From the NCBI RefSeq assembly GCF_000227135.1, contig NC_018248.1, forward strand, positions 144,706 to 208,705: DNA of 64,000 nucleotides, read 5' to 3'. Shown here piece by piece: positions 50,526 through 61,051 of the stretch (its first letter is position 1; every line of letters starts with the position of its first letter). Position numbers and translations under genes: made by a program. The DNA comes from Leishmania donovani. Taxonomy: Eukaryota; Euglenozoa; Kinetoplastea; Trypanosomatida; Trypanosomatidae. The notes beneath the pieces are model-generated. The model had not been told where the DNA came from. It saw nothing but the letters and a program-made list of their open reading frames with translations, and ran no database searches.

Positions 50526-51820
50526 GGACAAAGAAGAAGAAGGGAGAAGTGCCATGGCGCAGCGGCGGGTCGAAGGATGGAAACTAGAGTGTGCACGCGT
50601 GCATGCGCCTGTGTTTTGTGGGCGACACAACACCACCACCACCCCCCGCGTGCCCACCGGTACACTCAGTGAGAGCAGGAAGAGGTGGAGGTGATGTTGG
50701 ATGCCGCCACTCCGTGCACCCGGAGAACAGTGCTGCTCCCAGAAGAAAGAGAAAAGGATGAAAAGAGCAATTGGCAGATGGCAGCAGTGGGAAAGCGCCC
50801 TTCACCTCTCACGAAGAGAGAGGAAGAGACAGAGACATCAACGGAGAAGATGTCAAGAGCGTGAGAAGAGCGAGGTGGACGTGTGGAGGGACACCGCGCA
50901 TCCGCCAGCGGACACTCGCTCACACTAAGAGAGAAGGTAAGTGGGAGGTAGGGGCTGCCTCGGCAAGCCCGCAACAGGAACGGAAAGTATGGCGCGAGAC
51001 GCACGTGAAACCGCACACGTTGTTTTCGCCATCTTCATGGAAGTGCGAGCGTGTGTGCGTATGTGTATCGCACGCGCACAACGGCGTGCCTGCGCACGCG
51101 CTGCAGCCCAGAAGACAGCACGAGCGAAAAAGTAAGGAAGACATCCAGCGAAGAAACAAAGGGAGTCGAGCTGCAAAACCGAAGCCCGCCAAGGGAAGAG
51201 GGGCGGAGGAGGGAGACGACAGAGACGGCGCCACGTGGAGGGGTGCAAGAGGAAAGGAGCAGCCCGTGCACCACACGTTTTGTTTTCCTGTGTACTTCCT
51301 TTACCGACTTTCGTTGTGAGCAGAAGCCACAATGGCGGTGGTGGTGTCGATCTGCATGCAAAGTGAGACGGAAGCACCGCTGCAGACGCAGTCGTCATCC
51401 ACCTGAAGCCTGCGAGCGTTCCTTCTTCGCCAGAGATCGGCTGAGAGGCGCTGCGACGCACATACATGGATCCGAAACAGAGAAGAACGGCTAATGCACA
51501 GAGAGAGCGAGAGCGAGAGAGACGTGAATCGCCGCTGAGTACACGAAGAGCTTTCCACACAGACGGACGCGCATGCGGAGAGACAAAGTACACACGTACA
51601 CACACGTGAAAGCACGCATCCATGAGTCACCACCGTCACCGCCACGCCCCCCCCCCTCTCCCTTTCACGTTACATTCCACTGTATCCTCTGCCAATGGTG
51701 TCTGTGCATACGTGTAGGCGCTCGTGCGTGCTGGATGAAGCACGCCCAAACGCGTATGCATGAGCTGATCGGGAAGACAGGGAGAGAGAAGCGCTTTCAT
51801 CCGCTTCCCACGGGTCCGTT
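50526..51820. other. Spacer between the SIDER2 copy 2 and polymerase B
   Basis: About 1.3 kb, purine-rich on the plus strand. No gene supported; frames here are Arg/Glu/Lys-rich or Ser/Leu-rich repeat translations. Confidence 0.6.
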
Positions 51821-52391
51821 CTCTGCCGCACAACACGAGGTCGAACGCCTGTCTACACCTCCTCCTCCGTCACAGGCCCAACCTCGCGTGGGCCGATGGC
51901 AGCCGTAGACGCACACGCGCCACAACAACGCGCCGACCCAGCCATCGGAGAGCACGGCCCCCGCCCCCACCCACGCCCACAGCCCATGCTTCGCGGGGCG
52001 CCGCGCAGCCGCGCCCACCATGCCGGCCGCCACCGGGCGCATCCCCCTCGCGGTGGCGCTCGGGCACCCCACCCACACCAGTGGGCGGTGTGAGGGCCGG
52101 GCCGGGTGGGAGACGCTCGGGTCACGATGACGCTCTGCCCATCATGTGGATGGATACAGATCTGCCTCGCTGTCGCGGGCCACTCCGATGCAACGTCATC
52201 CAGGACGCCACCGCCGGCACCAGCAGCGACACATCGCTCTGAACCCTCCCCCCTGCGGCGTAGGTACCTGACCCCGTCGCCACCAGAAGCGGCTCGGCAC
52301 TTGGCAAGGCATGGGGGAGGGGGCTGCCCGGCTTTTCCCAGACAGAGAGAGTGGGTGCTGAAGTGTCACATCCCCTTCACCCGCCATCACG
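51821..52391 (-). mobile_element. SIDER2-type retroposon copy 2, downstream of phosphoglucomutase
   Basis: From 51821 to 52358 it is nearly identical to copy 3 (57810-58344). After GTGGGTGC it loses about 40 nt relative to copy 3, then resumes similarity (TTCACC.GCCATCA at about 52377-52391). It lies in the same orientation as the minus-strand genes, in the expected 3' UTR of the phosphoglucomutase gene. SIDER2 elements in Leishmania 3' UTRs are known to promote mRNA decay. Confidence 0.85.
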
Positions 52392-52586
52392 ATAAAAGAC
52401 GGAGGGCGAACAAAAAAAATGACATAAATAGAGGAGGAAACAGTAGTGGGAGTGTACCACACAAGCAAACACGCGGATGAGAGATGCCGCCAAAGAGGAA
52501 AGCGCAGCGGCCTATGGAACGAAAGAGGGAACGCGCGCAGGTACACACACACACACAAGAACGTCCTCTTCGTTGTTTGTGCCCGC

Positions 52587-54356
52587 TTATGTAATCACCG
52601 TGGGTGTCTTGCGGCCAGTCAGAGATTCCATCTTGGACACCTGCAGCGCAACTCCGATGAGAGCCTTCAGCGCGGTGCTCGCGGATGGCAGCGTCTTCTC
52701 TGCCAAGTGTGACTTCACCGTGGCTGAGTCCATATACTGCTCCAGGTAGAGCCGGATGGTGGCGCCAGAGGAGCCGGTGCCGCTCAGCCGCAGCACGAAG
52801 CGCGACCCATCCTCAAAGAGCACACGCACGCCTTGCTTCGTCGAGACGGAGCCATCGATGGGGTCCGTGTAGCTGAAGTTGTCGATCATCTTGCACGCGA
52901 CGCCGTTGAGATGCGGCACGTCTTCCACCACTGTATTCTCGACCGTCTCCATGACGGCCTTCGCGGCCTCAGCGGAAACGTCCTCGTAGTCGTATCGGCT
53001 ATAGTAATTGCGGCCATACGTCGCCCAGTGCTCCTCCACAATCTTCTGGACACCGACCAGCGGGGTGCCAGGCACGTTGCGCTTCGCGATCACCGACAGC
53101 CAGAAGAGCGACGCCCAGATACCGTCCTTCTCACGGATGTGATTGCTGCCCGTGCCGAAACTCTCCTCGCCGCAGAGCAGAGGGTTCAAGTCCTTGCCCC
53201 CGTAGACGTCCTTGCTGTCCATGAGGTTGCCAAAGAACTTCCACCCCGTAGGGACCTCGAAGAGCGTGAAGCCCTGTGCCGCAGCGACGCGGTCGACCGC
53301 ACCGCTCGTCGGCATCGACCGCGCCACGGCCTTGAGCCCGGAGTTGCCGCTTTGGGTGAAGAAGGGCACGCAGTCGGCGTTGGCAGCCAGCACGGCAAGT
53401 GAGTCGGACGGGTTCACGAAGAAGCGGCAGCCGAGGATCATGTTGCGGTCCGCATCCCCATCAAACGCGACACCGAAGCTGGGCACCGTGCTGATATGCT
53501 TCATCGCGGGGTTCGCATTGCCGTCTGGCAGCAGCCCCATCACATGCACCAAGTCGGCCGCGTACGTGAGATTCGGATCGGGGTGGCAGCCGCCAAAGTC
53601 GGGCAGGACGTTCGTGCGGAATAGGGAGGCCTTGGGCACACCAAGGCATTCGTGAAAGATGCGATCAACGTACGGGCCGCTGACGCCGTGAAGGCTGTCC
53701 ACGTGGACCTTGAAGTCGAGGCGCTGCACGAGTGCCTTGATGGCCTCGAAGTCGAACACCTCCTGCATGTACGCAGCGTAGTCAGCCAAGCTGTCGACCA
53801 CCTCCACCTGGAAGTTGTAGTCGTCAAAGGTGTAGGTGCCGAGGGTGTGGATATCCACCTCCGGCAGCGTCGCGGCCATCTTGATGTGCGTAATCTTAAC
53901 CGTCTCCTCGTAAATCTGGGACGTCAGCTTCTCTGCGGCCGGGCCGCCGTTCTCAGAGTTGTACTTGATGCCAAAGTCGGCGTCCGGGCCGCCGGGATTG
54001 TGGCTGGCCGTCAAGATAAAAGCGCCGGTTGCCTTGCGCCCGTCTGCGTCACGGCGACGGCGCACCATTGTTGAAACGGCCGGCGTTGAGAGAAGCCCGT
54101 GCTGACCCACCCACACACGCCGCACCCCATTCGCGGCGGAGACCTTCAGGATCACCTGCACCGCCTCGGAAGTGTAGTAGCGGCCATCGCCGCCCACGAC
54201 GAGCACATCTGGCACGGCGCCTTGGTGATGCAGAGCGTTGAAGGTGCTCTGCACAAAGTTCGCCGTGTAGTTGGGCTGCTGAAACACCGTGACCTTCTTG
54301 CGCAGCCCCGATGTGCCCGGCTTCTGGTCCTTGTACGCTGTCGTTGGCACCTCCAT
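52587..54356 (-). CDS. PGM: Phosphoglucomutase
   Basis: The product has 589 residues. It interconverts glucose 1-phosphate and glucose 6-phosphate, feeding nucleotide-sugar synthesis for glycoconjugates. Clear family motifs are present: the phosphoserine loop TASHNPGG near residue 117, the Mg-binding loop DGDADR near 298, and the sugar-binding loop CGEESFGTGSNH near 400. The C-terminal phosphate-binding segment RLSGTGSSGATIRLYLE is intact. Length is close to eukaryotic alpha-PGM (about 560). No peroxisomal SKL-type end is seen (it ends TVIT). The ATG at 54356 is the first after the acceptor. A SIDER2 copy follows about 195 nt beyond the stop. Confidence 0.96.
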   Translation of the reverse strand: MEVPTTAYKDQKPGTSGLRKKVTVFQQPNYTANFVQSTFNALHHQGAVPDVLVVGGDGRYYTSEAVQVILKVSAANGVRRVWVGQHGLLSTPAVSTMVRRRRDADGRKATGAFILTASHNPGGPDADFGIKYNSENGGPAAEKLTSQIYEETVKITHIKMAATLPEVDIHTLGTYTFDDYNFQVEVVDSLADYAAYMQEVFDFEAIKALVQRLDFKVHVDSLHGVSGPYVDRIFHECLGVPKASLFRTNVLPDFGGCHPDPNLTYAADLVHVMGLLPDGNANPAMKHISTVPSFGVAFDGDADRNMILGCRFFVNPSDSLAVLAANADCVPFFTQSGNSGLKAVARSMPTSGAVDRVAAAQGFTLFEVPTGWKFFGNLMDSKDVYGGKDLNPLLCGEESFGTGSNHIREKDGIWASLFWLSVIAKRNVPGTPLVGVQKIVEEHWATYGRNYYSRYDYEDVSAEAAKAVMETVENTVVEDVPHLNGVACKMIDNFSYTDPIDGSVSTKQGVRVLFEDGSRFVLRLSGTGSSGATIRLYLEQYMDSATVKSHLAEKTLPSASTALKALIGVALQVSKMESLTGRKTPTVIT

Positions 54357-54407
54357 CTGTGTGTGACGAAGGTGCAGGTGGTGTAGGGAGAGCGCGGTGG
54401 TGGAGGG

Positions 54408-54409
54408 CT
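54408..54409 (-). promoter_or_regulatory. Candidate trans-splice acceptor AG for phosphoglucomutase
   Basis: It follows a minus-strand C/T-rich stretch at 54410-54436. The UTR is 51 nt. Confidence 0.5.
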
Positions 54410-55366
54410 GGGCAAAGCGAAAGACCGGCAAGGAGGCCAGGCGCGGGAGGAGATGGCGGCGGTATCGAAACGTGATGTTGTGGGGCGTCGGAGGAGGAGG
54501 AGAAGCACGGGAGGGGAGCTGAAGAGACTCTTGCCCGTCGCCGTGGTAATGCCTGCGTGGGGCGCTGATGGTGGGCGGTGGCGGTGGCGAAGCGGGGGGG
54601 GGGGGGCAATTCGTGAACGGATCCGAGACGGGGCACTTATACGACAGCGAACGAGGTGATTCGTATCACGTGGGCTTCTTGAGCATTGCACTTCTTCAAG
54701 CAAACACCAAAGGAGGTGAAGCGTATGCGTGTGCGTGTGTGCGTTGGCCGGGGGAGAGAGGGACATCACGAAGAGGAGAGGTGCACGTAGGCAGATGAGC
54801 GTCAAGGCAAGAACACATGACGCACGGAGCACCCTTGTCGTCACTGCAGATGTACACACTCTGCCAGCAGATGTCGGATGCGCCACCCACGTGAGTGTGT
54901 GCGCCAGTGTCGGCGCCTGCGTACGGATGGCATGCTGATGTTATTAACGCCGTCGTTGGCTTTCCACCCAGTCCACATACAATGCCCTTCACCACCACAC
55001 CTCACGCAGGCGGGCGGCGGTATCGCGGAGAGATGATCGTCTTGAGCGAGTCAGCGACATACATAGCCAACTCCAACACTGTGACATCAGCGCGCCGTCG
55101 TGTACAGAAACGCACAACAGACGAGAACGGTGCCTACGTTCACGACAAGCAGCAAAGTCGGGATGGCATGGGGAGGCATGAGGGGCCTGCGGGGTTTGGC
55201 AGAGCAGCAGTGCCGGGCCGTCTTCCTCCCATGTACTCCTTCCCCAGCCCCGTAACCTTCCGGCGGGCCGTTTTGCCCCTATCCGAAGCCGTGCGGGCGC
55301 TGGCGGCAGACTACGTGAAAAGTGGAGTGGCCGCATGCCGCCGCCGAAACCCCCACCGCGAGTGCG
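54410..55366. other. Spacer upstream of phosphoglucomutase
   Basis: About 960 nt with a G run at 54596-54606 and purine-rich plus strand. No gene supported. Confidence 0.6.
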
Positions 55367-57322
55367 TCACTCAACGCCAAAGCCCTCCTTGGCACGCCGC
55401 CGCACACCATCGTTTACGGCAGCAGGGTAGCTCTTCAGAATCTGACGTAGCTCTTGTGGAGGCAAGTCCTGGCGGCGCATCAGTGTGCTGAGAAGCTGCG
55501 GGTTGCACCGAGTGCCACGGCGTACACACGCCCGAAAGACAGCGACAGCCTCTGACCAGTCCGCAGCCGCATCGATCACCAGGCACGCAGGATAGGTGCC
55601 CAGCGGCGGTGCAGGGCGCGGAGGGGACGCGCGGTCGTAGCGGACACCATCCCGCGGCACCAGGAGCTCGAGCACTGTGCACGCATAAAAAGCAGCGCTG
55701 TCCTTGGAAGGGCTGCCAGGGAGGGGGCCAGACCCTATCTGCAAGCAGCTCGCGGGAGGGTGCGAGACTGACGGCACGGGAGGCAGTGCGGGGCGCGCAG
55801 TCACGAGGCTGCGCGTGGCATACTTTTGAAACTCTGGTAGCGGAAAGCGGTAGTACAAGGCCAGAGCTGCCTCCCACCGGCCGTGTGCCGCCCACTCCTT
55901 CCCCGCCTCACTCAGCTGTACCTCGTCCAGGCGCACACCGCCAGCAAGGGCGCCGGCGATTTGGCGAAGCAAGGAGGCAGTGGAGTGGCGGGAAGAGACC
56001 AAGCGGTACCACGGCCGCGACGTTTGCGGTACCGCACGGTGCAGATAAGACGCCGGCACGGCAGTGCGCTGGACGCAGTCGAAGGAAGCCGCTGCGTCGT
56101 CTCCGCGATGTAAGTCGCCGGTGTTATTGCCGCTTCTCTGCGGCATAGCACCGGAGGTGTCGCGATGAAGCTGCGAAAGTCGCTCCAGGGCAGCCCTCCA
56201 GCTGCCGCGACTGATCACCCACGTGGTCAGTTGACGGTGTAGCCGGGCATCGCGCACCTCAGCGCGATTTAGCGTATCCACTGTGGCCTCCCACGAGTGT
56301 GGGGTGCAAAGGCCAGCCGCACGGCCGTAAAGCAACGCGATATCTGGAGTCAACCGACGCGACTGTGCCAGTGTCAGCACATGGCGGCACAGTACATTGG
56401 GTGCTGTGACAGACGCAGCGGAGGGTAGTCTCGACACCGCGCGCAACGCCGCGCACACGCTCAGCGCGGATGGAGCTACATCCTCTGCCGCCTGCCGCGT
56501 TAGCATGTTCTCCTCCTCCCTCGTGCGCTGCAGGAGCCGCTGGCGCTTGTGGTCACGCAGCCAAGAGAGCTCACGCCGATCGCGTGCGGAGTAGCGCCGC
56601 GCAGGAGACGGCTCCATCCTTTCCAACTGCTCCGCCAACGACGTCTCCTGAGGGGAGGTGGGCAGCGGCCCCTCGGCACTGTCGATGACAGAGGACACAG
56701 CGGCACGGCTTCCCCAGTGGCAGAAAGGCCCGACGTCGCGTAAGATGCGGTGCCGGAGCGTGCGCAGCTCCTGCACCCGCTCCACACATGCTCGAGGGAG
56801 AGGCGACGGCAGGCAGGCGAGCAATCGTGCCGCTGTCTCCCACCCACACCACTGCGTCGCACTTAGAAACACTTGTCGCTGGATGGGGGTGCTGGGCGTC
56901 GCCAGTCTCAAGCCCTCAAACGGTCCAATCGATGCCAACTGCCTAGACGAGCCTGACGCTGGGTGGCTACTGCTCTGGGAAAGCTGCTGCAGTGACAGCA
57001 GGAAAGACTCCATCGAACTCTCGAAAACCTCAATAGGCAGCTCCGCATGGCGGGCGATGGTGTCCACCGTCTTGCACACCTCCCGCGGGTGTCGAAGCGC
57101 GTCTGATGGGCGGAGTAAACAAAGCGCTGCTGCCCACGAGTGCGGCGCCGCAGCCTGGGCGAGCGCAACGCATGCGACACGTATGCACGGCTCAGTAGAC
57201 AGGTGTTGTTCCTGCAGGGCCATCAGCCCACGCACCCACCGCCCGGCATGGGCACACTCAAGCACAAAGGAGGAGATAGCGGACATGCTGGATGACAGCA
57301 ACAAATGGCCAGCTCCACCCAT
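55367..57322 (-). CDS. Divergent PPR-like helical-repeat protein, probably mitochondrial
   Basis: The product has 651 residues. Several segments have the helix-turn-helix pattern of pentatricopeptide repeats: AHAGRWVRGLMALQEQ, SRGSWRAALERLSQLH, AAHGRWEAALALYYRF, AADWSEAVAVFRACVRRGTRCNPQLLSTLM. This type is common among trypanosomatid organellar RNA-binding proteins, so a kinetoplast RNA role is plausible, but the repeats are degenerate and I cannot confirm it. A charged middle (ARRYSARDRRELSWLRDHKRQRLLQ) is a likely coiled coil. The ATG at 57322 (MGGAGHLLL) is the first after a strong acceptor; MSAISSF at 57286 is an alternative. Confidence 0.6.
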   Translation of the reverse strand: MGGAGHLLLSSSMSAISSFVLECAHAGRWVRGLMALQEQHLSTEPCIRVACVALAQAAAPHSWAAALCLLRPSDALRHPREVCKTVDTIARHAELPIEVFESSMESFLLSLQQLSQSSSHPASGSSRQLASIGPFEGLRLATPSTPIQRQVFLSATQWCGWETAARLLACLPSPLPRACVERVQELRTLRHRILRDVGPFCHWGSRAAVSSVIDSAEGPLPTSPQETSLAEQLERMEPSPARRYSARDRRELSWLRDHKRQRLLQRTREEENMLTRQAAEDVAPSALSVCAALRAVSRLPSAASVTAPNVLCRHVLTLAQSRRLTPDIALLYGRAAGLCTPHSWEATVDTLNRAEVRDARLHRQLTTWVISRGSWRAALERLSQLHRDTSGAMPQRSGNNTGDLHRGDDAAASFDCVQRTAVPASYLHRAVPQTSRPWYRLVSSRHSTASLLRQIAGALAGGVRLDEVQLSEAGKEWAAHGRWEAALALYYRFPLPEFQKYATRSLVTARPALPPVPSVSHPPASCLQIGSGPLPGSPSKDSAAFYACTVLELLVPRDGVRYDRASPPRPAPPLGTYPACLVIDAAADWSEAVAVFRACVRRGTRCNPQLLSTLMRRQDLPPQELRQILKSYPAAVNDGVRRRAKEGFGVE

Positions 57323-57375
57323 GCGCAGCCTGAGATAAACCTTGCCTACGCTCCCTCTCTGCTGCTGTTGCCTTC

Positions 57376-57377
57376 CT
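57376..57377 (-). promoter_or_regulatory. Trans-splice acceptor AG for the PPR-like gene
   Basis: A strong minus-strand tract at 57378-57404 ends TTCTCACAG. The UTR is 53 nt to the ATG at 57322, which rules out the longer open frame. Confidence 0.65.
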
Positions 57378-57809
57378 GTGAGAAGGAGGGAGGGAAAGAA
57401 GCGTGGCTGCTGCTGCTGCTGCTCGCCGACTCTCTGTCCCTGAGCTGCAAGGCAAGGGAAAATAAAGTGCGCCAGCGATGCGATTGCATAAACGCACGTG
57501 TGTGCGCACGCGTCGGGCGAGGAGGCGGAGAGGAGAACAGCTGAAGACGCACATGCACATCGAGAGAAGCCCAAAGCACAAGGAAAGGGACGCGAGCGCC
57601 TCCTCCGCCCCATCCGCTTTTCTCTCTGTAGAGAGAACGACTTCATATGTGCCCCACACGCAATAGGCGTTGGCCAGGAAAGAGCGGAAGGCCATCCCAT
57701 GAGACCGCGAGCGTATGTGCTTCTGTATCTGCTTTGCTGAATGGCTACACAACGGCAGGGCATCAGAAGACACGATGAGAGACTTCCTTCTTCCCTCACA
57801 TATTCATTT
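57378..57809. other. Spacer between SIDER2 copy 3 and the PPR-like gene
   Basis: About 430 nt including the splice tract and a CAG/CTG-type repeat at 57403-57425. No gene. Confidence 0.6.
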
Positions 57810-58411
57810 CTCTGCCGCACGACACGAGGTCGAACGCCTGTCTACACCTCCTCCGTCACAGGCCCAACCTCGCGTGGGCCGATGGCAGCCGTAGACACAC
57901 ACGCGCCACAGTAACGCGCCGACCCAGCCATCGGAGAGCACGGCCCCCGCCCCCACCCACGCCCACAGCCCATGCTTCGCGGGGCGCCGCGCAGCCGCGC
58001 CCACCATGCCGGCCGCCACCGGACGCATCCCCCTCGCGGTGGCGCTCGGGCACCCCACCCACACCAGTGGGCGGTGTGAGGGCCGGGCCGGGTGGGAGAC
58101 GCTCGGGTCACGATGACGCTCTGCCCATCATGTGGATGGATACAGATCTGCCTCGCTGTCGCGGGCCACTCCGATGCAACGTCATCCAGGACGCCACCGC
58201 CGGCACCAGCAGCGACACATCGCTCTGAACCCTCCCCCCTGCGGCGTAGGTACCTGACCCCGTCGCCACCAGAAGCGGCTCGGCACTTGGCAAGGCATGG
58301 GGGAGGGGGCTGCCCGGCTTTTCCCAGACAGAGAGAGTGGGTGCACTGGTCCCTGAGGTGCCACGCACTGAGGGGTGTGTGTGTGCCACGCGCTCCTTCA
58401 CCAGTCATCAG
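57810..58411 (-). mobile_element. SIDER2-type retroposon copy 3, downstream of NBP35
   Basis: It is the fullest of the three copies, about 600 nt. Minus-strand landmarks in order are CACCTCAGGGACCAGTGC, the TGGATGACGTTGCATCGG block, the G-rich core and the GTTCGACCTCG end. It lies in the expected 3' UTR of NBP35, sense orientation. It has several substitutions relative to copies 1 and 2 in the core near 57897-57914 and 58022. Confidence 0.85.
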
Positions 58412-58767
58412 GGAGAAGAAAAAATGAAGTGTCACAGAACATGTGCGGTGCCATGTCATCATCACCAGCTATAGAACGATGTCACTGTTCACCGGCAACG
58501 TAGAACGCACTTCATCTCTTCCCTCCCCTTCCTCGCTTTCCCTGCCTAAACACGCGCATACGCGCCGACGCCTCAAAACTCCCGCATCGCGCATCTGCAG
58601 CTCCGCTTGGCTGTGCGCCGTTCGGGCTTGATCAAGTGTGTGTGTGTGTGTCTGTAGCGCTTTGGCCTGAGGAATGGAAGAGTCGCAACAGTTTTGCCGC
58701 CCCCCCCGCAGGAGAGGGAGTGACGGAAAGTCCGAGGGACCGGTTTCGCCCATCGATCTGGAGCCCC
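58412..58767. other. 3' flank of NBP35
   Basis: About 355 nt with a short TG run at 58637-58650 and a C run at 58701-58707. No gene. Confidence 0.6.
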
Positions 58768-59751
58768 TCAGTCCACCTGAATCCCTAGAGAGGCGATCAG
58801 CTGGTCGGCCACGGTGAAGAGAGCGTCCAGCGTGGTACTACTCGTCATCCCGCTCTTCTCTACGTACTCGGAGAAGGAGATGCCCTCTTCGCACGCCTTC
58901 ATGAGAAGCGGGTCCAGCGGCACCTCCCCCCAGAGGGGAACGTCAAACTCGCGGCTAAGCCGTACACCGGCACCCTCCTTCCTGCCCTCCCTGCCCTCCT
59001 CCTTTGGAAAAATCTGCGACTCCTTGTGGCACCCGGGGCACACAAAGCCGCTCATGTTCTCCACGAGGCCGAGGATGGGCAGCTTCGCCTTCTGGCAGAA
59101 GTTGACCTCACGACGCACGTCCGCCTCCGCGACGCGCTGCGGGGTGGTGATGAGCACGGCACCGTCTACGCCGTTCGTCGTCTGCTGCAGCAGCGAGTTG
59201 ACGGTAATGTGCTCGTCGGAGGTGCCTGGTGGGGTATCAATCAGTAGGACATCCAGATTACCCCATATCACGTCCTTGAGGAACATCTTGATGACGCCGT
59301 TCTTGCGAGGACCGCGGAACAGCACCGCCTCGTTCTTGTTCGACAACAGGTAGTGCATCGACATCATCGTCACGTTCTCATCCACCAGGACGGGCTCGAT
59401 ACCGCCAGCGCTCTGATGCGCATCCTCGCCGCGCACACCAGTCAGACGAGGGAGCGACGGCCCGCAGATGTCCATGTCCATCAGCCCGACAGACAGTCCG
59501 CGTGCTCCGAGAGCAAACGCCAACTCCTTCGTCATGGTGCTCTTCCCCACGCCGCCTTTGCCGCTGACGACCATAACCTTGTGCTTCACACCGGCAAGAC
59601 GCTCGCGAATCAGGGGTATGTCAGGGTCGGGGCCCTTGGGTGCGGATGCGCAGATAGCGGCGTTGGGGCATCCCTGGCACGAGGGCGCAATGCCGGCCTG
59701 CGGACTCTCGGGGCCGACGCACTCGGGGTTTGCGTTCTGCGCCGTCGCCAT
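58768..59751 (-). CDS. NBP35: Cytosolic Fe-S cluster assembly scaffold, NBP35/NUBP1 type
   Basis: The product has 327 residues. NBP35 is a P-loop NTPase scaffold of the cytosolic iron-sulfur assembly pathway. The diagnostic N-terminal cluster site is complete: C11, C25, C28 and C34 with the C-x13-C-x2-C-x5-C spacing. The deviant Walker A GKGGVGKST is at 65-72, followed by MDMDICGPSLPRL, LLIDTPPGTSDEH, and the C-terminal bridging CxxC in FVCPGC. A small charged insert EEGREGRKEGAG sits after it, encoded by a short imperfect repeat; its role is unknown. The ATG at 59751 lies 18 nt after a T-rich acceptor. Unlike CFD1, it has the N-terminal cysteines, so the assignment is firm. Confidence 0.96.
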   Translation of the reverse strand: MATAQNANPECVGPESPQAGIAPSCQGCPNAAICASAPKGPDPDIPLIRERLAGVKHKVMVVSGKGGVGKSTMTKELAFALGARGLSVGLMDMDICGPSLPRLTGVRGEDAHQSAGGIEPVLVDENVTMMSMHYLLSNKNEAVLFRGPRKNGVIKMFLKDVIWGNLDVLLIDTPPGTSDEHITVNSLLQQTTNGVDGAVLITTPQRVAEADVRREVNFCQKAKLPILGLVENMSGFVCPGCHKESQIFPKEEGREGRKEGAGVRLSREFDVPLWGEVPLDPLLMKACEEGISFSEYVEKSGMTSSTTLDALFTVADQLIASLGIQVD

Positions 59752-59769
59752 TGGTCGCCACCACCACCA

Positions 59770-59771
59770 CT
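59770..59771 (-). promoter_or_regulatory. Trans-splice acceptor AG for NBP35
   Basis: A T9 tract on the minus strand (59776-59784) leads to GCGTAG. The UTR is 18 nt. Confidence 0.6.
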
Positions 59772-61051
59772 ACGCAAAAAAAAAGGGATATCACGTAAGA
59801 ATATGTGTGCGTGACCGCAGCTGCAAATCCGGTAGTATTCGGCGAGGACCCACGCAAACGTGTAAGACAGGGGAGCAAGCAAGAATGGGGGGGGGGACAT
59901 CAAGAAAATGCCTCACACATACGCATACACACACGCACACGCATATGCATACGTGTATAGATGTCTGTGTATAAACTATGATGTGTGTGGTTGCGTGCAA
60001 GCCAACGTGCGTACGTCGCGCCAATGTGCACAAGACGGAACACGAGGAGAGAGGGCGGATGCACCTTCAACCTACCCCGCGCGCACGTCCTTGTCGTGCC
60101 CTTCCCTATATATGCGGGTGTGTTATTCGTGAATATGTACAGTGGTGTTGAGGGAGGGAGGGGGAGGCGGGGCGAAGTGGCAGATGCGTCCCGCACACGC
60201 ACACAGATCCCACGTGCGTGCAGCCAGAGAAGCAGCAAAGACACAGGCCTCCGCCCACCTACACCATGGCACGTACTCTGAAGGAAATCTAAGGAAGAGC
60301 GCGTCAGGGCCTCAGACGCATCCACCTACGCAGTCTTGAGCATCGCAGCAGGAAAGCACATCGTGGTTCTTTCCTCTTTGGCTGCTGCAGCGCCGCAAGC
60401 AGCGAGAAGGGGGCGCTGCGGCAGCGTTCCTACAGAGACACGCAACGACGTGGATTAGTGCAGCTGTGCGCGCCGCTCTTTTTCCTCTTTTCTCGCCATG
60501 CGGAGCCTCAGCGCTGTGGCCGGCTACGTCTCTTTGCCGCCATCCGTTACACGAGTCCCCTGCGTGCCCTGTTGTCGGTTCCACCTCACGATGGGGGTCC
60601 GGCCAACGTGAAGCTCAAGAGCAAGAGCGCGGGCAAGATGCGTCAGCACACGCGTGAACGTGCCACTGCAGTGCTGCTGTCACCTGTACGCCTCTTGTCG
60701 TCGCTCCCCCGCCCTCCTCCTCCTCCTCCTTCCAACAGGCACGCACACACAGACACATGCACGAGCATTTTGTTTCCCACGTCTCCCCCCCATCAAGTAG
60801 GAGGTGGGGTGGGGCGTTGAGGGTGGCATCGGCACAGGGCAGAAATGTGAAAGGCAGCAAGAGAGACACGCCACACAAGAAAGCGAAGCAAGGCAGAAAC
60901 CATGCACCCTGGACTGGGTGGGCGAAGACCTGCCCATGCTCCTCTCTACTCAGGAGATCCTGCACGGCAGCGGCTCGCATGTGCGGGAAAGGAGGAAGAG
61001 GAAGATTCTGCTGCTCCCCATCTAAAAGCACGCGGTTGAAAAGACGTGAGA
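59772..61051. other. Spacer between the metallo-beta-lactamase and NBP35 genes
   Basis: About 1.28 kb, low complexity (CA-rich 59925-59950, G run 59888-59896). No gene supported. Confidence 0.6.
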
